DNA of 23,268 nt from CAZKUR01 sp964556005 (GTDB lineage: Bacteria > Bacteroidota > Ignavibacteria > Ignavibacteriales > Ignavibacteriaceae). Shown here in pieces: positions 1-7,833 of the stretch. Where the stretch lies: the NCBI GenBank assembly GCA_964556005.1, contig CAZKUR010000060.1, positions 1-23,268 on the forward strand. The letters are read 5' to 3'. Under the pieces are notes generated by a model. That model was not told the origin of the DNA. It made no database searches and saw only the letters and a program-made list of their open reading frames with translations. Each line of letters begins with the position of its first letter. Position 1 is the first letter of the stretch. Made by a program: the position numbers and the translations under genes.

Positions 1-75
1 GGTTTAATTTCTAAAATCACAAAGTTTAGAGTGAAAGAAGAACTGGAAAAACACAAACAGAAATTGAATAAGTAG
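1..75 (+). CDS. C-terminal end of an unidentified protein (5' truncated)
   Basis: The first 24 codons in frame 1 are open and end at TAG 73-75, only 32 bp before the next start. The tail is helical and rich in Lys and Glu, ending KEELEKHKQKLNK. This resembles the C-terminal helix of SRPBCC/polyketide-cyclase-like proteins, which are frequent in this window, but the fragment is too short to assign. The beginning lies outside the window. Confidence 0.45.
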   Translation, partial: GLISKITKFRVKEELEKHKQKLNK

Positions 76-107
76 TATAAAATTTATAATAAGAAAGGAT
101 ATCTAAA

Positions 108-533
108 ATGAAAACAATTAATCCCTATTTAAATTTCCCAGGTGATACCGAGGAAGCATTTAATTTTTATAGATCAGTTTTCGGAGGAGAATTTGTCGGT
201 TTAACAAGATTTAAAGATACATCAGATGGAAGTAAACTTACTGGAGAAGAAAAAGAAAAGATTATGCATATCTCTTTACCAGTAGGAAAGGGAAATGTTT
301 TGATGGCTACAGATGCTATTGAATCAATGGGCCACAAAGTATCTGCCGGGAACAATTTTCATCTCTCTGTGGAAACTGACAGTAAAGAAGAAGCCGATAA
401 AATATTTAAGGGATTATCGAACGGCGGCAAAGCAACGATGCCGTTGCAGGATACTTTTTGGAATTCATATTTTGGAATGCTGACAGATAAATTCGGAATT
501 CAATGGATGATAAGCTACACTAAAAATCAGTAA
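108..533 (+). CDS. VOC family protein, PhnB-like (glyoxalase/bleomycin-resistance fold)
   Basis: This 141-residue protein belongs to the PhnB-like branch of the vicinal-oxygen-chelate superfamily. It opens with the family signature of a beta strand followed by DTEEAFNFYRSVFGGEF (residues 13-29). It has a central MHISLPVGKGNVLMATD strand pair and ends with the usual FGIQWMISY strand. The length is normal for the family. The ATG at 108 is preceded by AAAGGA at about 8 nt, a good ribosome binding site. PhnB-like proteins are small cytoplasmic dimers whose substrates are mostly unknown; they often sit with SRPBCC and YCII genes, as here. The fold is well supported. The ligand or reaction cannot be named, and assignment as a glyoxalase or methyltransferase would be over-reading. 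Confidence 0.9.
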   Translation: MKTINPYLNFPGDTEEAFNFYRSVFGGEFVGLTRFKDTSDGSKLTGEEKEKIMHISLPVGKGNVLMATDAIESMGHKVSAGNNFHLSVETDSKEEADKIFKGLSNGGKATMPLQDTFWNSYFGMLTDKFGIQWMISYTKNQ

Positions 534-654
534 AATTTTTAAAAGCACTAATGGTGACATCTAATTTAAAAAGATTTCATTATTTTTTTTATTAACATAG
601 GAAGAATGTATCCCTCAAAGTTGAGCTATCCTGGGAAAAATTAAATTAAAAAAA

Positions 655-735
655 ATTGCTTTAAAGATTGATGCATATTTTCAATTAACTTAATTTTAAT
701 AATTAATTGATTGAAAATAATATACTTTAAGCAAT
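655..735 (+). promoter_or_regulatory. Nested inverted repeat (leader hairpin) abutting the AAA ATPase start codon
   Basis: An outer arm ATTGCTTTAAAG (655-666) pairs with CTTTAAGCAAT (725-735), with one bulged T. An inner arm TATTTTCAAT (676-685) pairs perfectly with ATTGAAAATA (710-719). The 3' arm ends at the base before ATG 736, so a folded transcript would bury the ribosome-entry region. No Shine-Dalgarno sequence is visible there. It could act as a translational control hairpin, a palindromic repeat remnant, or a weak terminator for the upstream gene. The pairing is directly visible; the role is inference. Confidence 0.45.
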
Positions 736-2214
736 ATGAATGATTTATTAGACTTATTTCACTTAGTTAAATCACGGGTTCCTTTAATTACAATTGAAAC
801 ACGAGATGAAAAAGAAGCTATTCTTTTGATTACAAGTCTCGGCTCATCTTTAAGGATTCCTGTTTATGGATGGAACATTATCAAGGGTTTCTCTCTGCTT
901 GATAGCCAGGGAAATATTAACGGAACCAACCGGCTTGAACCGACTGAAGTTTTGTATTCTATTTACGAGAAATATCAAACCGGATTATTTGTACTGATAG
1001 ACTATCACCGTTATCTTCAGGATGATAGGAACATTAGGCTGATAAAGGAAGTAGCTTTGGATGCCGAAAGAATGAAACACACTGTCTTTTTTATTTCTAC
1101 GGAAATTGAATTGCCGGATGAAATAAAACACTTATCGGCAAAGTTTGAAATCTCCTTTCCTTCCGAAGAGGAAATAAAGGTTTTTTTAATGAAATTGATT
1201 GATAAATGGAAGCTGGAAAATCCTACAAAAAAAGTCAGTGTTGATGAATCCATATTGAATGTATTCATCAAGAACTTACGCGGCCTTTCCTTCTCTGAAA
1301 TTAAAAGGATTTTGTACAACGCATTGCGAGATAATGCCATTACAAAAGAAGACATTCCGGAAATTGCAGAAGCAAAATATTACTTGTTAAATAAAGATAA
1401 CGATCTTTATTATGAACACGACACTTCATCATTTGCCGAGGTAGGAGGTCTGAAAAATCTCAAAGATTGGCTTGAGAAAAGGAAAAAGATTTTTATCGGT
1501 GAGATAATTAATGCCGGTATCGATGTTCCCAAAGGTGTTCTGCTATTGGGAATTCAGGGAAGCGGAAAAAGCTTGGCGGCAAAGTCAGTTGCCGGTACAT
1601 GGGGAATACCTTTATTAAGATTGGACTTCGGGACGCTTTACAATAAATATTACGGCGAAACTGAACGCAAAACACGCGAAGCTCTAAAGATGGCCGATAC
1701 TATGGCGCCGTGTGTTTTATGGGTAGATGAAATTGAAAAAGGCTTGGCTTCAGATTCAAGCGACAGCGGAACCTCCAAGCGTGTGCTCGGGACACTATTA
1801 ACATGGATGGCCGAAAGAAAATCTCTTGTCTTTCTTGTTGCAACTGCAAACGATATTCAAAATCTTCCGCCAGAGCTTATGCGAAAGGGAAGAATGGATG
1901 AAATATTTTTTGTCGACCTGCCTGATTTAGAAATAAGGAAAGAAATCTTTAGAATTCATTTGAAGAAAAGAAATTTAAACCCGGATAATTTCGACATTGA
2001 TAAAATTGCAGAAGCGAGTGAAGGATTTTCAGGTTCTGAAATTGAACAGGCAATTGTTTCCGGTTTCTATTCTATTATTGGCGGATATAAGCAGTTAACT
2101 ACTGAAACTATTTTAAACGAAATTAAAAAAACGCGTCCGCTTTCAGTGGTTATGGCTGAGAATATCGATGCAATGAGAGAGTGGGCAAAAGACCGAACGG
2201 TTCAGGCAAATTAA
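736..2214 (+). CDS. AAA family ATPase, Ycf46-like
   Basis: The 492-residue protein matches the Ycf46-type AAA ATPases found in cyanobacteria, plastids and many bacteria. An N-terminal domain (about 1-200) begins with the family's VPLITIETRDEKEA segment. The AAA module runs from about 235 to 470. It has Walker A GIQGSGKS (272-279), Walker B LWVDEIE (328-334), sensor-1 Asn372 in ATAND, and arginine-finger candidates R383 and R386 in MRKGRMDE. All catalytic positions are intact, so ATP hydrolysis is expected. The cellular role of the family is poorly defined; in cyanobacteria Ycf46 has been linked to CO2 use. The ATG at 736 lacks a Shine-Dalgarno and sits directly behind a hairpin. The next gene starts 65 bp downstream on the same strand, so co-transcription is likely. 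Confidence 0.9.
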   Translation: MNDLLDLFHLVKSRVPLITIETRDEKEAILLITSLGSSLRIPVYGWNIIKGFSLLDSQGNINGTNRLEPTEVLYSIYEKYQTGLFVLIDYHRYLQDDRNIRLIKEVALDAERMKHTVFFISTEIELPDEIKHLSAKFEISFPSEEEIKVFLMKLIDKWKLENPTKKVSVDESILNVFIKNLRGLSFSEIKRILYNALRDNAITKEDIPEIAEAKYYLLNKDNDLYYEHDTSSFAEVGGLKNLKDWLEKRKKIFIGEIINAGIDVPKGVLLLGIQGSGKSLAAKSVAGTWGIPLLRLDFGTLYNKYYGETERKTREALKMADTMAPCVLWVDEIEKGLASDSSDSGTSKRVLGTLLTWMAERKSLVFLVATANDIQNLPPELMRKGRMDEIFFVDLPDLEIRKEIFRIHLKKRNLNPDNFDIDKIAEASEGFSGSEIEQAIVSGFYSIIGGYKQLTTETILNEIKKTRPLSVVMAENIDAMREWAKDRTVQAN

Positions 2215-2279
2215 AAATTCATCATCTTTGTAAAAATAATTTTTCTTTTCTATTTATTATAAATGAAAGCAGTCATAAT

Positions 2280-3365
2280 ATGACATTAGGTGATATTGCC
2301 AATATGCGTTTGATAAATCAGCAGATTGCAGGGACAAAATTAAAAACACCAAAAGACATTGTAAATTGGATGGGAGCAATGCAGGCCCAGGATTTAGGTA
2401 TGGCTAAATGGGCAATTGGTGTCCGGCTTCCGGGTTCAACGGAAAATATAATTGAAGATGCTCTAAATAAAGCAGAAATTATTAGAACACATTTAATGAG
2501 GCCAACCTGGCATTTTGTTTCTCCGGATGATATTTATTGGATGCTTGAATTGACCGCACCTCAAATAAAATCATCGATGAGTTCGCGGGATAGAGAATTG
2601 GGGCTTACTAAATCAGTTTATTCCAAAAGTAATAAAATTATTGAGAAAGTTTTGCTAAAACAAAAGCAGCTAAAACGCGAAGATATAAAAGCAGAACTTG
2701 AGAATGCTAATATCTCAACAGATAACAACAGGCTTTCTCATCTTTTATTTCGTGCGGAATTAGAAGGGATAATCTGCAGCGGCGAAATCTACGGAAGCAA
2801 ACAAACTTATGCTTTGCTTTCCGAAAGAGTGCCTAATAAAAAAGTTTTAACCAGGCAGGAAGCTTTAGAGGCACTTGCTAAAAAATATTTTACAAGTCAT
2901 TCGCCGGCAACGGTAAGAGATTTTTCGTGGTGGTCAGGTTTGAATTTAACCGAAGCAAAAGCGGGCCTGGAAAAGGTAAAGTCCGAATTCATTTCTGAAA
3001 CTATAAATTCGGAAACTTATTGGTTCAATGGTTCCTTACAAAAATCAAAGTTTAATAATGACTCAATTTATTTGCTGCCGGCATACGATGAATATATTAT
3101 CAGCTACAGAGACCGTTCTGCTTCGTTACCGTTACAACAGCACAAAACGACAATCTCTTCAAACGGAATGTTTTGGCCAGTTGTTGTAATAAACGGCCAT
3201 GTATCAGGAACCTGGAAACGAACAATAAAAAAGGAGAATGTGATAGTTGATTTTAGCTTATTTTATTCACTTAATAAAAAACAAAAAATAATAGTTGAAG
3301 AATCTGCTAATAAATTCGGTAACTTTTTGGGGAAGAAGGCTGAACTGAACTTTAAAATGGCTTAG
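2280..3365 (+). CDS. Winged-helix DNA-binding protein, HTH_42 (AlkZ/YcaQ-type DNA glycosylase candidate)
   Basis: This 361-residue protein belongs to the HTH_42 family, which includes Streptomyces AlkZ and E. coli YcaQ/AlkX, DNA glycosylases that unhook interstrand crosslinks or bulky alkyl adducts. Near the N-terminus MGAMQAQDL contains Q35-A-Q37, matching the catalytic QxQ motif of AlkZ. The middle has the tandem winged-helix region (LLFRAELEGIICSG). YFTSHSPATVRDFSWWSGL is the conserved segment of the third winged helix, followed by LLPAYDEYIISYRDR. The frame stays open up to 2181 inside the ATPase gene, but ATG 2280 fits the family N-terminus and avoids a 34-bp overlap. It likely forms an operon with the ATPase. 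The catalytic role is inferred from the motif only. Confidence 0.85.
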   Translation: MTLGDIANMRLINQQIAGTKLKTPKDIVNWMGAMQAQDLGMAKWAIGVRLPGSTENIIEDALNKAEIIRTHLMRPTWHFVSPDDIYWMLELTAPQIKSSMSSRDRELGLTKSVYSKSNKIIEKVLLKQKQLKREDIKAELENANISTDNNRLSHLLFRAELEGIICSGEIYGSKQTYALLSERVPNKKVLTRQEALEALAKKYFTSHSPATVRDFSWWSGLNLTEAKAGLEKVKSEFISETINSETYWFNGSLQKSKFNNDSIYLLPAYDEYIISYRDRSASLPLQQHKTTISSNGMFWPVVVINGHVSGTWKRTIKKENVIVDFSLFYSLNKKQKIIVEESANKFGNFLGKKAELNFKMA

Positions 3366-3383
3366 TATATAGTATAAAACTTG

Positions 3384-3411
3384 ATTTGAAATTATTATAG
3401 TTATTTCAAAT
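3384..3411 (+). terminator. Candidate AT-rich terminator hairpin after the HTH_42 gene
   Basis: A perfect 9-bp stem, ATTTGAAAT (3384-3392) and ATTTCAAAT (3403-3411), with a 10-nt loop, is followed by a T-rich run. It lies 18 bp past the stop codon. The stem has only two G-C pairs, so it would be weak. Confidence 0.3.
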
Positions 3412-3753
3412 TTAATTTTACGCATTTAATATCGTTTAGATTTAAAATAATTTTATTTCAAAGAATGCAGTAAATTTTTAATCTCATATCAGAACTTATT
3501 AAGCTGTTAAATTAATAGTAGAACAAAATATTGAAATATAATTCTTCAAAAATCTCTTTAAGACAGCAAACATTGCACACTAACGGGGCGCTTAATTTCT
3601 TAAGGCTCTGTTTTTTTTCAAACATGTGGCTCACCAAAAAGTAATTTCGTCAAAATGAGTTACCGAAAAAAGCCTTGGCTTTATTTATCTAATGAATTAC
3701 AAAGTTTATTTTAGTTTGATATCTATAATTAAAAAAGTGAAAATCATTTCAAC

Positions 3754-3897
3754 CGTCATTGCGAACATAACTTCACGCTGCCTTACATCAGAAAGTTAGG
3801 TGAAGCAATCTAACTCACGATTTCTCAGTTCAATTTTAGAGATTACTTCACCCGGCTTCCTTATTCAAAACACCTTGAAGCCGGGTTCGTAATGACG
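3754..3897. repeat. Palindromic intergenic repeat element A (MITE-like, GTCATTGCGAA termini)
   Basis: The ends CGTCATTGCGAAC (3754-3766) and GTTCGTAATGACG (3885-3897) are inverted copies with one mismatch. Inside, GGTGAAGCAATC (3799-3810) pairs with GATTACTTCACC (3841-3852), also with one mismatch. CCCGGCTTC (3851-3859) pairs perfectly with GAAGCCGGG (3877-3885). The whole 144 bp can therefore fold on itself. Termini of the form GTCATTGCGA with an internal GAAGCAATCTC are a recurrent style of non-autonomous palindromic repeat in many bacterial genomes. No transposase or clear target-site duplication is visible. Confidence 0.7.
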
Positions 3898-3911
3898 ACA
3901 AACTAATAATT

Positions 3912-4149
3912 GTCATTAGTAGCGGAGCGAAGTGATCTCACTTTTGCATTAAAAACGAAGGATTGTCCACCTTTGGTCGCTAGACTCTCGTTAGAGTTTG
4001 TAGACTCAAACGGAGTCTTCGACCGTAGAGTCCAAGCGGACTCTACGAGCGAGATCTCGTCCGCCTTTTTAGGCGAGGCCTCGTCTTTGACGGGCAGAGC
4101 GGACTTTACTCGAGACTCGTCTACCCTTGGTAGATAAATTCGCAATGAC
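3912..4149. repeat. Palindromic intergenic repeat element B with tandem hairpin array
   Basis: The left end GTCATTAGTAGCGGAGCGAA (3912-3931) and the right end CGCAATGAC (4141-4149) are related to the ends of element A. Between them lie consecutive short palindromes: ACTCT/AGAGT (3984-3997), AGACTC/GAGTCT (4002-4018), a perfect 10-bp stem CGTAGAGTCC/GGACTCTACG (4024-4047), CGAGATCTCG (4050-4059), CGCCT/AGGCG (4062-4075), CGAGGCCTCG (4074-4083) and CTACC/GGTAG (4121-4133). The core is visibly richer in G+C than its surroundings. It may be a composite mobile repeat, or encode a structured RNA if transcribed. Confidence 0.65.
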
Positions 4150-4219
4150 TTTTTTTTCTTTTGGTCAATCATAACTTACTTAGTAAGATTTGTGAATTAA
4201 TTCCTAAAGGAGTTATATA

Positions 4220-4236
4220 TTTGTAAACATTACAAA
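4220..4236. promoter_or_regulatory. Perfect 17-bp inverted repeat, candidate operator
   Basis: TTTGTAA (4220-4226) and TTACAAA (4230-4236) are separated by 3 bp, 54 bp before the start of the broken AHSA1 gene. Size and spacing suit a dimeric helix-turn-helix repressor site. No regulator can be tied to it. Confidence 0.3.
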
Positions 4237-4290
4237 CAAAAAACAACTCGGGTTTCGTAGAAATTCAATGTAAAGAATTAAAATAATTAC

Positions 4291-4716
4291 ATGGAAAAAT
4301 TAATTTTTAGAAACAGCAATAATATAAACTCGCCTGCTAAAAATGTTTGGGACGCTATAACGAATCCCGTCATAACAAAACAATATATGTACAACAGTGA
4401 AGTAATTTCAGATTGGAAAACTGGAAGTACTATTATTTGGCGTGATGCAGATAGCGCTAAAGTTTACGTTAAAGGAATTATCAAAGAAATACAGCCTCAA
4501 AAATTATTAAGAACAATTGATTTAAGCATTGACTCCGGTTTGCAGAATATCGAATCGAACTATTCAAGAGTTACTAATGAATTAAAAAATGAAAACGGCT
4601 AGACTCAGTTTACTGGAACCGAAGATAATTTCAATAATGATGAAAAAAGATACAAAGACGCTGTAAATTTTTGGAACAATGCACTTAAACCATTAAAAGT
4701 ATTAATGGAGAAATAA
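4291..4716 (+). pseudogene. SRPBCC/AHSA1-family protein interrupted by an in-frame TAG
   Basis: The N-terminal 103 codons encode an AHSA1-like SRPBCC domain starting MEKLIFRNSNNINSPAKNVW. It is clearly paralogous to the intact gene at 12064, which starts MEKLIIKNSIDINASADKIW. A TAG at 4600-4602 stops the frame after NELKNENG. The same frame continues for 37 more codons (TQFTGTEDNFNNDEKRYKDA and onward) to TAA 4714-4716, giving exactly the missing C-terminal strand and helix of the family. The paralogue has NNLTTLTVTQDGF and EKRYKE at the matching place. One substitution (AAG or CAG to TAG) explains the break. It is either a recent nonsense mutation, a sequencing error, or less likely amber readthrough. 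The gene meets the RND gene tail to tail with a 6-bp gap. Confidence 0.8.
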
Positions 4717-4722
4717 TTCTCC

Positions 4723-7700
4723 CTAAATATTATTTCTTTTCCTTAAATATAATTTTACTCTTTCACCAGCCCGCTCAAAAACAATATACAATACCGGGAT
4801 TACTATTAATGTAAGCATTGTAGTAGCAGTTAGTCCTCCTATTACTGCCCTTGCCAGCGGCGACCATGTTTCTGCACCTGAGCCCAATTCTATTGCAAGA
4901 GGAACCATACCAAGAATAGTTGTTAATGCGGTCATTAGCACAGGCCGCATTCTTGCTTTGCAGCTAAACTCAACAGCTTCATATAATTCCATTCCTTTAT
5001 CTCTCTGCTGGTTTATATAGTCAACTAAAACTATGCCGTTGTTAACGGCAATTCCAACAAGCATTACTATACCGACAAGAGCCATTACACTAATCGAAGT
5101 GCCTGTAATAGCAAGAAATATAAACACCCCGATTATCGAAAGGGGAACCGTAAACATTATTATCAGCGGATCAACCAACGATTCGAACTGCGAAGCCATT
5201 ATCATATAAACTAACAATATTGCCGCAATGAAAGCTAATCCTAAATAAAAGAAAGCTTCCTGCTGATCTGCAGCTGTTCCGCCGATTATTACTTGATAAT
5301 CAGAAGGGATAGGAGTATCGGCAATTATCTTTTTAATCTCGCCGACCGCCGATGAAAGATCAATCCCCGACAAACCGCATCCAACAGAAACAAACCTGCT
5401 TTGGTTTTCTCTAAAAATTGTCGGGCTCGATTGCTCCTCCTCAATATCAGCAACATCCTTTAATTTTATTCTTCCACCGGTTGGTAAAGCAAGTTCTAAC
5501 TGCTGAAGCGACTCTTTTTTATTCCGGTACTCTTTTGTTAACTGAACATATATATCATACTCGTCACCTTTTTCGCGAAATTGTGAAGCAACTTTTCCCT
5601 GTATTGCCGTAGAAATATTGCTTGCAACCTGGAGAGCAGATAAATTATAATGATTTAATAAATCTTTATTCAGATGAACCTGAAGCTCCGGTGTTGTTTC
5701 TTTAGTATTTAAAGAAATATCAACCAATCCTTTCACCTTTTCCATTTTGGATTTTAATATATTAGCAATTGCCTTTGCGCCGGTAATATCGAACCCGACA
5801 ACTTTTACTTCTATGTCTTTTTCCGTAGTAAACGAACCGCCATCCTGTATTGTATAAGTCGCACCCGGTATTTGATCGAGTTTTTTTCTCAGCTTGTCCT
5901 GAATTTGAAATTGTGAGGTTTTTCTTCTTTCTCTTGGAGTCAATCTTACAAAAAATTCGATTGTACTTGATGTCGTTCCGTAAGCGCCGAGTCCCTCTCT
6001 CGTTCCGTAAAAAATTGACAGCGATTCAAAATCTTTTTTATCGACGGTTTCTTTTACAATATCTTCAATTTGATATGCGTACAAACGTGTTTTTTCAATC
6101 GGTGTTCCTGAGGGTGCTTCCAGCATAACATCAATAATTCCTTGATCGGATTTAGGCAGGAATTCGCCTCCTAAAAATGCAGCTAATCCGATGGAAAGGA
6201 AAAATAAAACGGTAATCGAAATCAAAATAATTTTTTTGTGGTAAATCGACCAGTGAAGGATTTTACTGTATCTTTCGGATAATTTAACCAGCCAGTTTCC
6301 AACAGAATCTTTCATCCTTGTAAACCTGCTGTTTTTCTTTTTACCTTCTACTTTAAGAATATTTGCAGACATCATCGGTACAAGAGTAAGCGCGACCATT
6401 AAGGATACGGCTAAACTGAATGTAATTGTTAAAACCATATCTTTAAATAACTGCCCGGTAATATTGGGTACAAATAAAACAGGCAGGAACACACTTATAG
6501 TTGTGAGAGTTGAAGCAGTAATTGCCATTCCGACTTCCTTTGCACCTGTCTCGGCAGAATCCATTGAATTTTTACCCATCTCACGATGCCGGTAAATATT
6601 TTCAAGCACAACAATAGAGTTATCGACAAGCATTCCCACAGCAAGTGCAAGGCCTGCCATCGATATTATGTTGAGAGTTACATTTGCTAAAAACATTACG
6701 GCAAAAGTTGCAATAACCGAAACGGGAATTGATATTCCCATTATAATACTACCGCGAATATTTCTTAAGAAGAAATAGATTACGATAAAAGCCATTATAA
6801 ATGCTATTAAAGCTGTATTTCTTAAATTTTTAACCGATCTTAAAATAAAGTCAGCCTGATCCCAGATAAGACTTATCTTAGTTCCTTGCGGAAGTCTCGA
6901 AATAATATCCGGCAATGCTTCTTTAATTTTTCTGCTTGTGATTACCGTGTTTGCATCAGACTGTTTCATAATCATCAGCATAACGCCTTCACCATAATCC
7001 GCTCTAACTTCACTGGCATTTTCTTTATAGCCATCTTCTACGCTAGCAACATCTTTGATATAAACAGGCACACCACCTTTATAAGTTAAAATAGTATTCC
7101 TAATTTGATCAAGAGAGGTATATTCGCTGAAGACTCTCAGGTTATAGCTTTTACTTCTTGTTTCAATCGTACCTGCAGGCTGCAGTCCGCTGCCAAATTG
7201 AATTGTCTGTAAAACATCGTTTGGCGATAAATCATACGATGCTAAAAGTACGGGGTTTATATTAACATTAATCTGTCTTTGAAGACCTCCCTGTGTTTGA
7301 ACCGAAGCAACACCTTCGACTCTTTCCAGCAAAGGCTCTATTTTTTCTTCAGACAATCTTCTTAATTCCGCCGGGCCAAGGTAAGGCGAGCTTATACTGA
7401 AATAGCTTATCGGCATCATCGACGGATCGAAAACAAAGACGAGAGGTTTTGAGGCATCGGCAGGCAAATAATCCCTGATAAGATCAAGATTTTTCCTGAT
7501 ATCGTTTTCAGCCTTATCCATATCGGTTCCGTATTTAAACTCTAAAGTAATAATTGAGGAACCTTTAAATGATTGCGAATTAACTTTTTCGATATTTTTT
7601 ACTGATGATACTGCTTCTTCAATAGGCCGTGTTACTAAATTCTCAATATCTTCAGGGCCTACACCCGAATAACTTGTAACTACACCGGCGATAGGGAAAG

Positions 7701-7821
7701 TAATATCAGGGAAGAAGTCAATTTTCAACTGGGAAAATGAAAAAAAGCTGAAAAGGATTACTACCCCGTAAATCATTACAAGTGTTATCTGTCTTTTTAA
7801 GGAAAATTTTGTAAGTGTCAT
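4723..7821 (-). CDS. Efflux RND transporter permease subunit (AcrB/HAE1-like)
   Basis: This 1032-residue inner-membrane pump has the full RND layout: TM1 at about 10-30, a large periplasmic loop with FFPDITFPIAGVVTSYSGVG, the TM2-TM6 block (335-490), a second periplasmic loop, and TM8-TM12 at the end. TM4 reads LAVGMLVDNSIVVLENIYRH, so the proton-relay Asp is present (D400, AcrB D407) while the AcrB D408 position is Asn401. TM10 reads LVGIAVNNGIVLVDYINQ, with Asn where classical HAE1 pumps carry the AcrB-type Lys region. This VDN/VNN pattern is typical of a broad non-proteobacterial RND clade. It is the last gene of a three-gene operon, starting 12 nt after the adaptor stop. It should export hydrophobic or amphiphilic compounds using proton force; the substrate is unknown. 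Confidence 0.95.
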   Translation of the reverse strand: MTLTKFSLKRQITLVMIYGVVILFSFFSFSQLKIDFFPDITFPIAGVVTSYSGVGPEDIENLVTRPIEEAVSSVKNIEKVNSQSFKGSSIITLEFKYGTDMDKAENDIRKNLDLIRDYLPADASKPLVFVFDPSMMPISYFSISSPYLGPAELRRLSEEKIEPLLERVEGVASVQTQGGLQRQINVNINPVLLASYDLSPNDVLQTIQFGSGLQPAGTIETRSKSYNLRVFSEYTSLDQIRNTILTYKGGVPVYIKDVASVEDGYKENASEVRADYGEGVMLMIMKQSDANTVITSRKIKEALPDIISRLPQGTKISLIWDQADFILRSVKNLRNTALIAFIMAFIVIYFFLRNIRGSIIMGISIPVSVIATFAVMFLANVTLNIISMAGLALAVGMLVDNSIVVLENIYRHREMGKNSMDSAETGAKEVGMAITASTLTTISVFLPVLFVPNITGQLFKDMVLTITFSLAVSLMVALTLVPMMSANILKVEGKKKNSRFTRMKDSVGNWLVKLSERYSKILHWSIYHKKIILISITVLFFLSIGLAAFLGGEFLPKSDQGIIDVMLEAPSGTPIEKTRLYAYQIEDIVKETVDKKDFESLSIFYGTREGLGAYGTTSSTIEFFVRLTPRERRKTSQFQIQDKLRKKLDQIPGATYTIQDGGSFTTEKDIEVKVVGFDITGAKAIANILKSKMEKVKGLVDISLNTKETTPELQVHLNKDLLNHYNLSALQVASNISTAIQGKVASQFREKGDEYDIYVQLTKEYRNKKESLQQLELALPTGGRIKLKDVADIEEEQSSPTIFRENQSRFVSVGCGLSGIDLSSAVGEIKKIIADTPIPSDYQVIIGGTAADQQEAFFYLGLAFIAAILLVYMIMASQFESLVDPLIIMFTVPLSIIGVFIFLAITGTSISVMALVGIVMLVGIAVNNGIVLVDYINQQRDKGMELYEAVEFSCKARMRPVLMTALTTILGMVPLAIELGSGAETWSPLARAVIGGLTATTMLTLIVIPVLYIVFERAGERVKLYLRKRNNI

Positions 7822-7833
7822 GATTTCTATGCC

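Larger units (their letters stand above)
3366..4290. other. 925-bp gene-free intergenic region
   Basis: There is no supportable gene. The first 390 bp are AT-rich and featureless apart from the weak hairpin at 3384-3411. The rest holds two palindromic repeat elements (3754-3897 and 3912-4149) and a short inverted repeat at 4220-4236. Two open frames over 3903-4172 (one per strand) arise only because the hairpin-rich element is stop-poor; their peptides resemble no protein family and mirror each other. Confidence 0.7.

Noticed and set aside
2181..2279. Upstream extension of the HTH_42 gene to the ATG at 2181
   Set aside because: It would overlap the ATPase gene and add 33 residues that do not resemble the family. 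ATG 2280 matches the expected N-terminus.
3669..3682. AAAGCC/GGCTTT as an intrinsic terminator
   Set aside because: The loop would be only two bases and no gene ends within about 300 bp upstream.
3980..4133. The hairpin array as a CRISPR array
   Set aside because: Units vary in length and sequence, there are no constant repeats with unique spacers, and no cas gene is nearby.
3903..4172. Open frames on both strands over the hairpin-rich element, which could be taken as small genes
   Set aside because: The two frames mirror each other because the DNA is palindromic. There is no ribosome binding site and no family resemblance. The repeat element explains the lack of stops.
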